A stretch of 58,342 nucleotides of DNA from Halanaerobiales bacterium. GTDB taxonomy: Bacteria > Bacillota > Halanaerobiia > Halanaerobiales > DTU029. This document shows positions 1 to 8,383 of this stretch, piece by piece (position 1 is the stretch's first letter; each line of letters begins with the position of its first letter). Location: contig JANWJZ010000056.1 in the NCBI GenBank assembly GCA_025451675.1, positions 1 through 58,342 on the forward strand, written 5' to 3'. The notes under the pieces were generated by a model. That model was not told the origin of the DNA. It searched no databases and saw only the letters and a list, made by a program, of their open reading frames with translations. The translations under genes were made by a program, and so were the position numbers.

Positions 1-2
1 AG

Positions 3-2378
3 AACATTGGTATTAATGACGTAGCAGCAGGAACCAGTGATATCTTCTATTATGGCGTTGAAGGTAACATCATTAGTGGTCTCAGTCCAGACATTTTAAG
101 CAAACTGGAGATTTATGATGTACCATCCGGAAGCTGGAGCCTGCAGATTAACCCTTACCCAAATGTAGCACCATATACCTTTGAGAAGGATGGAAAAACT
201 ATCTTTAATCCCTTCGCCATCAGGGATGTAAGATTTGCCATGAACTTTTTAATTAACAGGCAATATATAGTTGACGAAATCCTTGGTGGTGCTGGCGGAG
301 TAATGTATTCCATGGCTACACCGGGTCAGCCAGGAACATATAGGTATAACCTTGTTGCAGCCAAATTTGGTTTTACTCCAGAAGGTGACGAAGAAAGAGC
401 TCTTGCAGATATAAATGCTGCGATGGAAAAAGCAGCTGAACTGCCAGAGAACAAAGGAAGGCTGAAAAAAGACGGTCAATGGTGGACCTATGATGGCGAA
501 CCCGTTACAATAAAATTCTACATCAGGGTTGACGATCCAAATGGTAGATTAAGAGCAGGAGAGTACATTGCCCAGCAGATTGAAAAAGCAGGAATCAAAG
601 TAGAAAGATTACTCTGGGACCGTACCAAGAGTACTCCTGTAGTATATGGTGGAAGGCCAGAGGATTGGGAATATACTATTTATACTGAAGGCTGGGGTGC
701 AGGAGCAACCAGACGTTTCTGGGAACATATCGTCGCCCAGATGTATGCTCCATGGTATGGATATATGCCAGGCGGATTCTCTGATGGCTGGAAATACGAA
801 AATGAAGAAATCGATAGATTAACTCAGAATGCCTATAATGGCCAGTTCCTGACAGAGGAAGAGTACTGGGATTTAGCACTAAGTGCTCTTGAACTTGGCC
901 TGGAAGATGCAGTACGTATCTACCTCTGCTATCAGAACCAGTACTTTGTTGCCAATAAAGACAGATTCAATGGACGCTTTGCTTATGGACTAGGTGATGG
1001 TTTGTCCAAGTATACATTGGTTACTGCCGATACTAAGGACAAAATTGTCAGGGCAACTCAATATTCATCTCAGGGAAGTCTCTTCATGAGTGCCTGGGAC
1101 CCAGTTGGCCCCGACGGATTTAATGATACTTATTCCCGTTATATAGCTGAGCCATTATATGATGCTCCGGCTTTTGAAAGCCCTGCATCCGGTATGTTTG
1201 AGTTTGCTACTGTTTATCCAATTGATATACAGAGCAGTGTATCCAGGGATGAAGAAGGCAATCTGGTCGGTCATATCGAAGTACCGGCAAATGCCCTGCA
1301 GTATGATTCAGGCAGCAGGAAGTGGGTGGAAGTTGGCCCAGGCGTAAAAGCCTTCTCTAAAGGTAGCTATGGTCTGCGTCCGCATAAGTTCCACCACGGT
1401 GTACCGGTGACAATGGTTGACTACCTCTATGCTGCAGCTTTCTCTAAGGACTGGAGTAGAGAGGATTATGAAGGAGATCCCTATTATTCTGCAGCTTATG
1501 CTTCCTATGTTGGCGGTGCAGATGTGGGAGTAGGTACAGTATACGACTTTGAAAATAATCAGATTACAAATTACTTTGACTTCCAGTTCCCCGCTGATGA
1601 AAATAGGGTTGCTGGAAGAGGTGCTCCAAGCTGGTCTACCAGTGCCAACGCAGGTATTGGTGTAAGCTGGGAAGTAGTTGAGGCATTAGCCAGAATGGTA
1701 ATTAATGGCGGTGCTTCAGGTGAAAAATATGCCTTTGATGCCTCTACACAGGGTGCTGTACAAGTAGACGTTATCAGGCCTACCTGTGTGGCTGATATCA
1801 AGGCTGAATTACAGAAGATGATTGCCGAGAAACACGTACCAGAATATATTGAAGACTTTATTACAGCAGAAGAAGCAGTTGCCCGTTATCAGGCTGCTAT
1901 AGACTTCATTGACAAGTACGGTCATGCCTATATCAGTAATGGCCCATTCATCATGACCAGTCTGGACTTTACAGCTAACTTTGTTGAATTAACTGCCAAT
2001 AGAGATGAAAGCTATCCATTTGAACCAGATTACTGGATGAATGAGTTCCGTACCTCCAGGTTACAGATTGATGAACTGGATATGCCTGCTATAGCCGGCA
2101 GAGGTGAAGACGTAGTAGTAGATATCCATGTATCAACAGTAGAATATCCAGAAAAAGAAGGAGAACCTGCTTTAGATGGTAATGTCCAGCTGTTCCTGTT
2201 AACAGATGAAGAAGAAATCGAATTTGAAGTATATCCAATGAGAGCCGGAAGATTTGTTTCCGAGATTTCAGGAGAAGTTACAAAGAACCTGGCACCTGGT
2301 TCCTATACAGTTATGGCTATAGCATCTGCTGAAGGGGCTACACCTTCTACCGTTACAGTAACAATCTTGCTTTACTAG
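3..2378 (+). CDS. ABC transporter substrate-binding protein, family 5 (peptide/oligosaccharide type), 5'-truncated
   Basis: The frame is open from base 3, so the N-terminus, including any lipoprotein signal, lies outside the window. The visible roughly 790 residues look like a large family 5 extracytoplasmic solute-binding protein: an early RDVRFAMN segment typical of the family, many aromatic residues suited to ligand binding, and a long two-lobed body. The last about 100 residues, after the LQIDELDMP segment, are rich in alternating beta-type sequence and look like an added beta-sandwich domain. It is followed by a strong terminator and then two permeases and two ATPases of the same importer class, so it is the binding protein of that system. 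Ligand (peptide or oligosaccharide) cannot be read from sequence. Confidence 0.88.
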   Translation, partial: NIGINDVAAGTSDIFYYGVEGNIISGLSPDILSKLEIYDVPSGSWSLQINPYPNVAPYTFEKDGKTIFNPFAIRDVRFAMNFLINRQYIVDEILGGAGGVMYSMATPGQPGTYRYNLVAAKFGFTPEGDEERALADINAAMEKAAELPENKGRLKKDGQWWTYDGEPVTIKFYIRVDDPNGRLRAGEYIAQQIEKAGIKVERLLWDRTKSTPVVYGGRPEDWEYTIYTEGWGAGATRRFWEHIVAQMYAPWYGYMPGGFSDGWKYENEEIDRLTQNAYNGQFLTEEEYWDLALSALELGLEDAVRIYLCYQNQYFVANKDRFNGRFAYGLGDGLSKYTLVTADTKDKIVRATQYSSQGSLFMSAWDPVGPDGFNDTYSRYIAEPLYDAPAFESPASGMFEFATVYPIDIQSSVSRDEEGNLVGHIEVPANALQYDSGSRKWVEVGPGVKAFSKGSYGLRPHKFHHGVPVTMVDYLYAAAFSKDWSREDYEGDPYYSAAYASYVGGADVGVGTVYDFENNQITNYFDFQFPADENRVAGRGAPSWSTSANAGIGVSWEVVEALARMVINGGASGEKYAFDASTQGAVQVDVIRPTCVADIKAELQKMIAEKHVPEYIEDFITAEEAVARYQAAIDFIDKYGHAYISNGPFIMTSLDFTANFVELTANRDESYPFEPDYWMNEFRTSRLQIDELDMPAIAGRGEDVVVDIHVSTVEYPEKEGEPALDGNVQLFLLTDEEEIEFEVYPMRAGRFVSEISGEVTKNLAPGSYTVMAIASAEGATPSTVTVTILLY

Positions 2379-2392
2379 GTAGATTAAAAGAT

Positions 2393-2430
2393 AAATATGC
2401 CCCCGGTGTTCGGGGGCATATTTCTTCTTT
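2393..2430 (+). terminator. Intrinsic terminator/attenuator between binding protein and permease genes
   Basis: A 13-bp perfect stem (2393-2405 with 2411-2423), GC-rich at its apex, with a 5-nt loop and followed by a T-rich tract. It sits between the binding-protein gene and the permease genes of one transporter, so it probably lets only part of transcription through and keeps the binding protein in excess. Confidence 0.88.
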
Positions 2431-2489
2431 TAAATATATTACCGGATTTACCAGGACAGTTGAGAACTTGATAAACAGAGGTGATATTT

Positions 2490-3536
2490 TTGTACGGCCA
2501 GTACGCAATTAAACGGATTATTTATGCAATTATAAATTATGCTATTATAATTTTTATATTATCGGCCTTATTCAATGCCTCCATGGAGGCAACATTGAGA
2601 TCCCAGATTGAAGAAATGATCCAGGGAGAGTTTCTGGCCAGAGACTTAACCGGTTACACAGTAGAAGAAATTAATGAATTGAAAGCTCTCCGTAGGGACG
2701 AGCTTTATAGAAGATATCATTTATACGATCCTATGATAGTGAGAGTCTTCTGGCGTACCTATGATACATTAACCTTTAATCTGGGCAAATCAACCAGTGT
2801 GACTTCCTCAGCTGGTGAACGAAATGTTAGTATAATTGTTGGTGAAGCCATTCCCAAAACGGCATTACTGTTTACAGTATCAGCCTTTTTTAATATTTTA
2901 ATAGGTATCTTTTTAGGTATCAAAAAGGCCCAGAAACCAGGTGGATTGCTGGACCAATCTACTTCCATATTAACCATGATAGTGTATGGTATGCCTTCCT
3001 GGTGGTTAGGAATGATGCTGATCATGTTCTTTGTTTATAAGTTGAATTTATTCCCTTCAGGAGGTATTCTTTCTACACCACCGCCAACCGGTTTTATGTA
3101 TTATCTGGATATTCTCTATCATATGGCTTTACCTGTGTTAACCATGATCCTTTTAAGGGCCTGGGGAGGGGCCTATCTGATCAGGAATATTGTTCTGGGT
3201 ACCTTACAGGAGGATTATATCATGTCTGCCCGGGCCAGGGGTATTCCGGAAAATAGAGTCTTATATGGCCATACCTTAAGGTCAGCAGCACCACCAATTG
3301 TAACCATGTCTGTAATGAGCCTGCTCACATCTTTTGGTGGAGCGATTATCTTTGAAGGTATTTTCAGCTGGCCTGGAATGGGTAATCTCTACTGGATTGC
3401 TCTACAACAGAATGATATACCTGTTTTATTGGGTAATTTATCAGTAACTATTCTTTTATATATGGCAGGCCTTGTATTACTGGATCTTATCTATGGATTC
3501 CTGGATCCCAGGATTAAGGTGGGTGGTAAAAAATGA
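2490..3536 (+). CDS. ABC transporter permease, DppB/OppB type
   Basis: Inner-membrane permease of a dipeptide/oligopeptide-type ABC importer. There is an N-terminal membrane segment, an extracytoplasmic stretch of about 90 residues, then five further membrane segments of the BPD_transp_1 class. The EAA loop that contacts the ATPase is visible as DYIMSARARGIPENRVLYGH. TTG at 2490 is chosen as start because GAGGTGAT at 2478-2485 lies at proper spacing; GTG at 2481 lies inside that Shine-Dalgarno sequence. It overlaps the next gene by 4 bp (ATGA), indicating translational coupling with the second permease. Confidence 0.9.
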   Translation: MYGQYAIKRIIYAIINYAIIIFILSALFNASMEATLRSQIEEMIQGEFLARDLTGYTVEEINELKALRRDELYRRYHLYDPMIVRVFWRTYDTLTFNLGKSTSVTSSAGERNVSIIVGEAIPKTALLFTVSAFFNILIGIFLGIKKAQKPGGLLDQSTSILTMIVYGMPSWWLGMMLIMFFVYKLNLFPSGGILSTPPPTGFMYYLDILYHMALPVLTMILLRAWGGAYLIRNIVLGTLQEDYIMSARARGIPENRVLYGHTLRSAAPPIVTMSVMSLLTSFGGAIIFEGIFSWPGMGNLYWIALQQNDIPVLLGNLSVTILLYMAGLVLLDLIYGFLDPRIKVGGKK

Positions 3537-4987
3537 GAAATGATGGAAATAAAGCTAAGAAAAAAACCTCTATTAGCAGAGAAACCAGGATAAAAGAATT
3601 CAAGGAATCCCTTAAAGAATTCTGGTCTGACTTTAAACAGGTTAAATATGGAATTGTCGGTTTAGTACTACTCATTGTCTTTATATTGATGATGGTTCTG
3701 GAACCATTTATAATCCCGTTTCCAGAGGCTGGAGAACGGTGGAGTGATATTACCTACTGGATAGATAATCCACGGAGTGCTGCGCCAGCCTGGGTAAACT
3801 GGTTTTCCGGCAAGAAGAATACAGTCCACGAATTTTTAACAGAACCGGAACTGCAGGTTACAGACACACCCCAGTTTCAGGTTGTTGAGGCGGAATTTAA
3901 CTATAATTATAAATACGATATTCCTCCTGGAGAGCTTACTTTAAAGGCGCTGGGTAAAGGTAATGTTGTAGTAGAGGCTGAAATAATCAGACCTGACGGT
4001 GAGACTATCAATCTGGTGAGGAAAAATTTTAATACCAGGAATGAGACGGAGATTAGAATTCCCCTTGGCAATGAGGCTGCAACAAGGATTATTAACTTTG
4101 GCCGGGAATTTGAATCAACTGAAAACAGCAGAAATGTTCAGAGACATCTCCTTAAGCCGATGGAAATCCTTTTCTCCAAAGCCCAGGAAGGTATCCTGGT
4201 TAAACCTGAACCATTAAAAGGTGATTACCGGATAAATGTAAAGGCAATAATCGTTGGCAAGGATTCATACATTAAGGATCCGGAGGTTGTTGTTTCCGGA
4301 AAAGTCTTTGGTTTTCTGGGAACAGATGACGCCAGACGTGATATCTGGAGTGGTATTGTTGTCGGAACAAAATGGGCTATATTTATTGGATTATTAACTG
4401 CATTTGTTTCAATTGCTGTTGGTATAATGTATGGTGTAACAATGGCATATTTTGGCGGCTGGGTTGACAGCCTGATGATGAGAATCTATGAAATCTTTGT
4501 AAGTATTCCCATGTTACCCGTTCTGGTTGTATTTAGTGCCGTATTTTCACCCAGTCTCTGGACCTTAATCCTGTTTATGTGTGTATTCTATTGGACCGGC
4601 CCTGTTTTGACTGTTAGAAGTATGGCTCTGCAGATTAAAGAAGAGACTTATATAGAAGCGGCTCATGCTCTAAATGCATCGACCGGCCGGATTATATTTA
4701 AGCATATGATTCCGCAATTGATTCCCTATGCTTTTGCCAATATGGCTCTTTCTGTACCGGGAGCGATAGTTGCCGAGGCTTCTATCAGTTTACTGGGACT
4801 GGGTGATGCTTCAGTGGTTACCTGGGGACAGATCCTACATGGAGCAATGAAGAGCAGTGCTGTGTTAAAAGGTTTATGGTGGTGGATTGTACCACCAGGA
4901 TTAATGATCGCATTACTGGGTATGACTTTTGCTTTCTTAGGATTTTCCATGGATAAAATCTTAAATCCAAAATTAAAGACGAGGTAG
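3533..4987 (+). CDS. ABC transporter permease, DppC/OppC type, with large extracytoplasmic insertion
   Basis: Partner permease of the importer. The usual DppC length is about 280-300 residues; this one has 484. The extra is a region of about 180 residues between the first membrane segment (about residues 41-63) and the conserved GTDDARRDIWSG segment that precedes the transport core. The insertion is predicted to be outside the cell and has beta-rich sequence (repeated VVEAE-type strands). The C-terminal core has five membrane segments and an EAA loop (EAAHALNASTGRIIFKH). Related permeases with such an insertion are known in thermophiles and anaerobes, so it is probably a real domain and not a fusion artefact. 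It may contact the extended binding protein encoded upstream. Confidence 0.88.
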   Translation: MRNDGNKAKKKTSISRETRIKEFKESLKEFWSDFKQVKYGIVGLVLLIVFILMMVLEPFIIPFPEAGERWSDITYWIDNPRSAAPAWVNWFSGKKNTVHEFLTEPELQVTDTPQFQVVEAEFNYNYKYDIPPGELTLKALGKGNVVVEAEIIRPDGETINLVRKNFNTRNETEIRIPLGNEAATRIINFGREFESTENSRNVQRHLLKPMEILFSKAQEGILVKPEPLKGDYRINVKAIIVGKDSYIKDPEVVVSGKVFGFLGTDDARRDIWSGIVVGTKWAIFIGLLTAFVSIAVGIMYGVTMAYFGGWVDSLMMRIYEIFVSIPMLPVLVVFSAVFSPSLWTLILFMCVFYWTGPVLTVRSMALQIKEETYIEAAHALNASTGRIIFKHMIPQLIPYAFANMALSVPGAIVAEASISLLGLGDASVVTWGQILHGAMKSSAVLKGLWWWIVPPGLMIALLGMTFAFLGFSMDKILNPKLKTR

Positions 4988-4992
4988 ATAAA

Positions 4993-5967
4993 ATGGAGAG
5001 AGTATTAGATGTCAGGAACTTAAAGGTTTATTATTTTACCAGTAAAGGACCAGTACGTGCTGTTGATGATATCTCCTTTTATATAAATAAAGGAGAGACT
5101 CTGGGTGTAGTAGGTGAATCAGGTTGTGGAAAAACAACATTAGGAACAGCCCTGTTAAATATGCCAACACCACCAGGTAAAGTAGTTGGTGGGGAGATTA
5201 TAATAGATGGGACAAATATCCTTGAACTTAATGAAAACCAGCTGCGTAAAAATGTACGCTGGGAGAAGATTTCCATGGTATTCCAGGGAGCAATGAATTC
5301 CCTTACTCCTGCCTATACAATTGAGAAACAGATGTTGGAGACCCTGAGATACCACCGGGAACTTGATGAACAGGAAGCCAGAGAGAGGATAAAGAAATAT
5401 GTCAACTTAGTTGGTCTCTCAGATGATGTTTTGAAACGTTATCCTCATGAACTATCCGGAGGTATGAAGCAGAGGATAGTTATAGCCATGGCTTTATTCC
5501 TGGAACCGGAACTTGTTATCTGTGATGAACCTACTACTGCCCTGGATGTAGTAGTACAGGCCCAGATAATTAATCTATTAAAGGAGTTAAAGCAAAAACT
5601 GAATCTTTCCTTTATCTTTGTAACCCATGACCTGGCTACAGAGGCAGAAGTTGCTGACCGTATCATGGTTATGTATGCAGGAAAGATTGCTGAAATCGGT
5701 ACAAATGATCAAATTTATGGTGAACAGGGCCCCATGCATCCATATACCAGTAATTTGCTGGCTGCTACTCCCCGTCTGCACAAAAAGGTAGAAAAACTAA
5801 ACTTTATCCCGGGTTCACCTCCTGATTTATTGAATCCACCAGCAGGCTGCCGTTTCCATCTCAGATGTCCTGTTGTTATGGAAAAATGCCGCACAGAAGA
5901 ACCACCTCTAAAAGAGGTAGAAAAAGACCATTATGTTGCCTGTTGGAGGTGTTATGAGAATGAGTGA
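4993..5967 (+). CDS. ABC transporter ATP-binding protein, DppD/OppD type
   Basis: Cytoplasmic ATPase of the importer, 324 residues, a normal family length. It shows Walker A (GESGCGKTT), the Q-loop (VFQGAMNSL), the ABC signature (LSGGMKQR), Walker B (LVICDEP) and the H-loop (VTHDLA). The C-terminal oligopeptide-HPY extension ends in a cysteine-rich segment (GCRFHLRCP...KC), which in relatives binds an Fe-S cluster. Start ATG is preceded by GAGGT. It follows the permease gene by 5 bp and overlaps the second ATPase gene; the two ATPases are expected to form a heterodimer. Confidence 0.93.
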   Translation: MERVLDVRNLKVYYFTSKGPVRAVDDISFYINKGETLGVVGESGCGKTTLGTALLNMPTPPGKVVGGEIIIDGTNILELNENQLRKNVRWEKISMVFQGAMNSLTPAYTIEKQMLETLRYHRELDEQEARERIKKYVNLVGLSDDVLKRYPHELSGGMKQRIVIAMALFLEPELVICDEPTTALDVVVQAQIINLLKELKQKLNLSFIFVTHDLATEAEVADRIMVMYAGKIAEIGTNDQIYGEQGPMHPYTSNLLAATPRLHKKVEKLNFIPGSPPDLLNPPAGCRFHLRCPVVMEKCRTEEPPLKEVEKDHYVACWRCYENE

Positions 5968-6985
5968 TGTAATTTTTGAACTTAAGAATGTGAAAAAATG
6001 GTTTCCAGCCCGGCGGAACCTGGGACAGTTATTGAGTGGAGAAAGAAAATGGATAAAGGCTGTTGACGGGGTTTCTTTAAAGATAAAACGGGGCGAGATC
6101 TTTGGCTTAATCGGAGAATCCGGTTGTGGAAAGACTACTACCGGTAAATTGATCATGAAATTAATGGAGCCCAGTGACGGGCAGATAATCTTTAATGGTG
6201 AGGATGTTACCCACCTGGATAAAGAGAGGCTCGGCCAGTACAAGAGAAATGTGCAAATGATCTTCCAGGATCCCTATGCTTCCATGAACCCCCGCTTCAG
6301 GGCTGTAGATGTATTAACTGAACCACTGGAGATACACGGAATAGGAAAAAGCAAAGCGGAGAGGGAAGAACTTGCTGCTAAAGCTCTTGAGGCAGTTAAG
6401 TTAACTCCACCGGAAGATTTTCTGGGCAGATATGCCCATATGCTCAGTGGCGGCCAGCGCCAGAGACTGGCAACTGCCCGTACCCTAATTCTTTCTCCTG
6501 ATTTTATAGTTGCCGATGAGCCTGTTTCCATGATTGACCTTTCTACCAGAGCAGAGATTCTGCACATGATGAAAGAAGTTCAACAGAGTATGGGTTTGAC
6601 TTATCTCTATATAACCCATGACCTTTCTACTGCCCGTTATTTTACAGACCGGATTGCGGTTATGTATCTGGGTAAAATTGTTGAAATGGGATATGCAGAT
6701 GACCTGATAGATAAGGCAAAGCATCCATATACAAAGGCCCTTATTTCAGCTGTCTGTGAACCGGTTTCCGGTAAGGTAAATCAGTCAAAGGAAGTACCAA
6801 TTAAGGGAGAAATACCATCTGCAGCAAATATACCAGAAGGCTGCCGTTTCCACCCCCGCTGTCTTTATGCAAAACCGGAATGTATGCAGGGTGAAGACCC
6901 GGAACTCCAGGAGGTAGAAAACGGTCATTATGTAGCCTGCATAAGGTATAAAGAGATAGAAGAGATGGGAACATCCTGGCGATAA
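5960..6985 (+). CDS. ABC transporter ATP-binding protein, DppF/OppF type
   Basis: Second ATPase of the importer. Walker A (GESGCGKTT), Q-loop (IFQDPYASMNP), signature (LSGGQRQR), Walker B (FIVADEP) and H-loop (ITHDL) are intact, and the C-terminal HPY extension carries the GCRFHPRC...C motif. Several in-frame starts exist: 5933, 5954 and 5960. ATG 5960 is preferred from spacing to GGAGG at 5945-5949, giving MSDVIFELKNV, which matches usual family N-termini; 5954 is possible. The gene overlaps the end of the first ATPase gene and is closed by a terminator. Confidence 0.92.
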   Translation: MSDVIFELKNVKKWFPARRNLGQLLSGERKWIKAVDGVSLKIKRGEIFGLIGESGCGKTTTGKLIMKLMEPSDGQIIFNGEDVTHLDKERLGQYKRNVQMIFQDPYASMNPRFRAVDVLTEPLEIHGIGKSKAEREELAAKALEAVKLTPPEDFLGRYAHMLSGGQRQRLATARTLILSPDFIVADEPVSMIDLSTRAEILHMMKEVQQSMGLTYLYITHDLSTARYFTDRIAVMYLGKIVEMGYADDLIDKAKHPYTKALISAVCEPVSGKVNQSKEVPIKGEIPSAANIPEGCRFHPRCLYAKPECMQGEDPELQEVENGHYVACIRYKEIEEMGTSWR

Positions 6986-6994
6986 GCCAGTTAT

Positions 6995-7027
6995 AAACCA
7001 GCCCAAATAAAGGCTGGTTTATTATAT
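6995..7027 (+). terminator. Terminator of the dpp-type operon
   Basis: A 9-bp perfect stem (6995-7003 with 7012-7020), loop of 8, followed by an AT-rich tail. It sits just after the last ATPase gene and between convergent genes. Confidence 0.8.
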
Positions 7028-7423
7028 TGATAATTTAATTAATAAGTCATGTAATTTTTCAAATAATAAACCAGCTATAAACCAGGCAGGCCCATAATCC
7101 AGCCTGATAAAGCCATTGATAGAATAAGTAGCTTTGCTATAATCCCAGGGGCAGACCTTGACAGTATTTTTCAAAATAAAACCTGTAAAGTATTCAATGC
7201 TCCAGATAAAGATAACATAAATAATACCTCTCAAGAAGAAAGGCCAGTCTCTGATAAAGTTATGGATAGGTTCCAGAAAAACAGCCAGGCCGTAGATGGG
7301 AAACATCCAGAGATATGTCCAACCTCTCAGTTTGCGGTCGCCTCTGATGAGGGAGCCTAATCCTGTCCAGAAAATTTCAATACACCAGCCAGTAAAGCCA
7401 TAGATTATGAATCTTGTCAGCAT
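7022..7423 (-). CDS. Small membrane protein of the putative ABC-transporter type IV (CmpB-like) family
   Basis: A 133-residue protein with three to four hydrophobic segments. It carries features of the PF06541-type family: a GWCIE motif near the N-terminus, a basic loop (RGDRKLRGWTYLWMF), and a central CPWDYS motif. Family members are annotated as putative ABC transporter permeases, but biochemical proof is thin, so the function is unknown. It is convergent with the peptide-importer operon and monocistronic. There is no strong Shine-Dalgarno before the ATG, so the exact start is less secure. Nothing in the sequence links it to the importer. Confidence 0.75.
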   Translation of the reverse strand: MLTRFIIYGFTGWCIEIFWTGLGSLIRGDRKLRGWTYLWMFPIYGLAVFLEPIHNFIRDWPFFLRGIIYVIFIWSIEYFTGFILKNTVKVCPWDYSKATYSINGFIRLDYGPAWFIAGLLFEKLHDLLIKLSI

Positions 7424-7479
7424 ATTAATATTATCTGCTTATAAAGAAAAGCTTATTCTAAAATAATTTATTATTTAAG

Positions 7480-7507
7480 GCAGGAAACAGGGAGAATATA
7501 GGGAACT
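7480..7507 (+). promoter_or_regulatory. SigH-type promoter match upstream of the PII-like/antiporter operon
   Basis: GCAGGAAAC at 7480-7488, then 14 nt, then GAAC from 7503. This fits the B. subtilis SigH consensus RNAGGAWWW-N11-RNNGAAT with two mismatches. The same arrangement recurs three more times in the window. It lies about 60 bp before the first PII-like gene. Confidence 0.45.
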
Positions 7508-7563
7508 ATTATTAAGATGCTGAATAATTAATTCCATGTATTTAGAAAGGGGGATAATGGGAT

Positions 7564-7902
7564 ATGAAACTTCTGGTAATCGTTTTGAATAACACCCAGA
7601 AATTTGAAGATTTGTTGCTGGAATTGACCAATAATGGTATCAGGGGCGGAACCATTATAGATACTTCTGGAATGGCCGGAAGTTTAGCCAGTGTTTATAA
7701 TGAATTACCATTGTTCGGTACATTAAAGAATATATTGAATGAAAATAAGCCTATAAACAAAACATTATTTATGGTTTTGCCGGAGGAAAAGCTAGCTATA
7801 GCTATGGATTGTGTGAGGAAGGTGGTTCCCAATCTGGAGGACGAAAATACGGGTATTATGTTTACTTTGCCTGTAGATCAGGTTGAGGGCTTTCCCAAAT
7901 AA
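7564..7902 (+). CDS. PII-like signalling protein (first of a tandem pair)
   Basis: A 112-residue soluble protein. Its pattern of beta strand (MKLLVIVLN), helix (FEDLLLELTNNGIRGGTII), a glycine-rich loop region and a second beta-alpha-beta half ending in GIMFTLPVDQVEG resembles the ferredoxin-like fold of the PII superfamily, though the T-loop is not that of GlnB/GlnK. About 70% of residues are shared with the next gene. Both precede a CPA2 antiporter gene, and PII-like proteins often sit beside the transporter they regulate, so a regulatory role on ion exchange is inferred. The ligand is unknown. The start ATG follows an AAAGGGGGAT Shine-Dalgarno. Confidence 0.65.
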   Translation: MKLLVIVLNNTQKFEDLLLELTNNGIRGGTIIDTSGMAGSLASVYNELPLFGTLKNILNENKPINKTLFMVLPEEKLAIAMDCVRKVVPNLEDENTGIMFTLPVDQVEGFPK

Positions 7903-8011
7903 ATAGATTAACCTTTCTTGAAAAAATTTACTTATTTGCTTTTATGTCATTAATTAATTATAATATTAAATGGAATATTATAGGGAGTTGGGGTGGAAGG
8001 GGGGGTGGGTG

Positions 8012-8350
8012 GTGAAGATATTGGTTGTGGTTTTAAATGAAACCGAAAAAATGGAGGATTTACTACTGGAGTTAAATGATAAAGGTATACATGGCGGGAC
8101 TATTATAGATAGTATGGGAATGGCTAAAACCCTATTTGATAAAAATGCGGGGTTACCGCTTTTTGGCTCCTTGAAGCATATCTTGAATGAAAACAAGCCG
8201 GTTAATAAAACCTTATTTATGGTCCTGACTGAGGACAAGGTAACTACAGCAATGGATTGTGTCCGGAAAGTAATTCCCAATTTGAATGACGAAAATGTCG
8301 GAATCATGTTCACGCTACCGGTTGACCAGGCAGAGGGTTTGACTAAATAA
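8012..8350 (+). CDS. PII-like signalling protein (second of a tandem pair)
   Basis: Paralogue of the preceding gene, same length (112 residues) when started at GTG 8012, which aligns MKILVVVLN with MKLLVIVLN. An upstream in-frame ATG at 7970 would add a 14-residue extension that includes the G-rich ribosome-binding region (7996-8005), so it is rejected. The conserved core includes GGTIIDSMGMA, PLFGSLKHILNENKP and GIMFTLPVDQ. The differences cluster around residues 37-47, where PII proteins have their variable T-loop. The antiporter gene starts 33 bp downstream. Two subunits could form mixed trimers; this is inference. Confidence 0.65.
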   Translation: MKILVVVLNETEKMEDLLLELNDKGIHGGTIIDSMGMAKTLFDKNAGLPLFGSLKHILNENKPVNKTLFMVLTEDKVTTAMDCVRKVIPNLNDENVGIMFTLPVDQAEGLTK

Positions 8351-8383
8351 GTAAAATAAGTAAAGGAGATGAAGTCATAGGAT

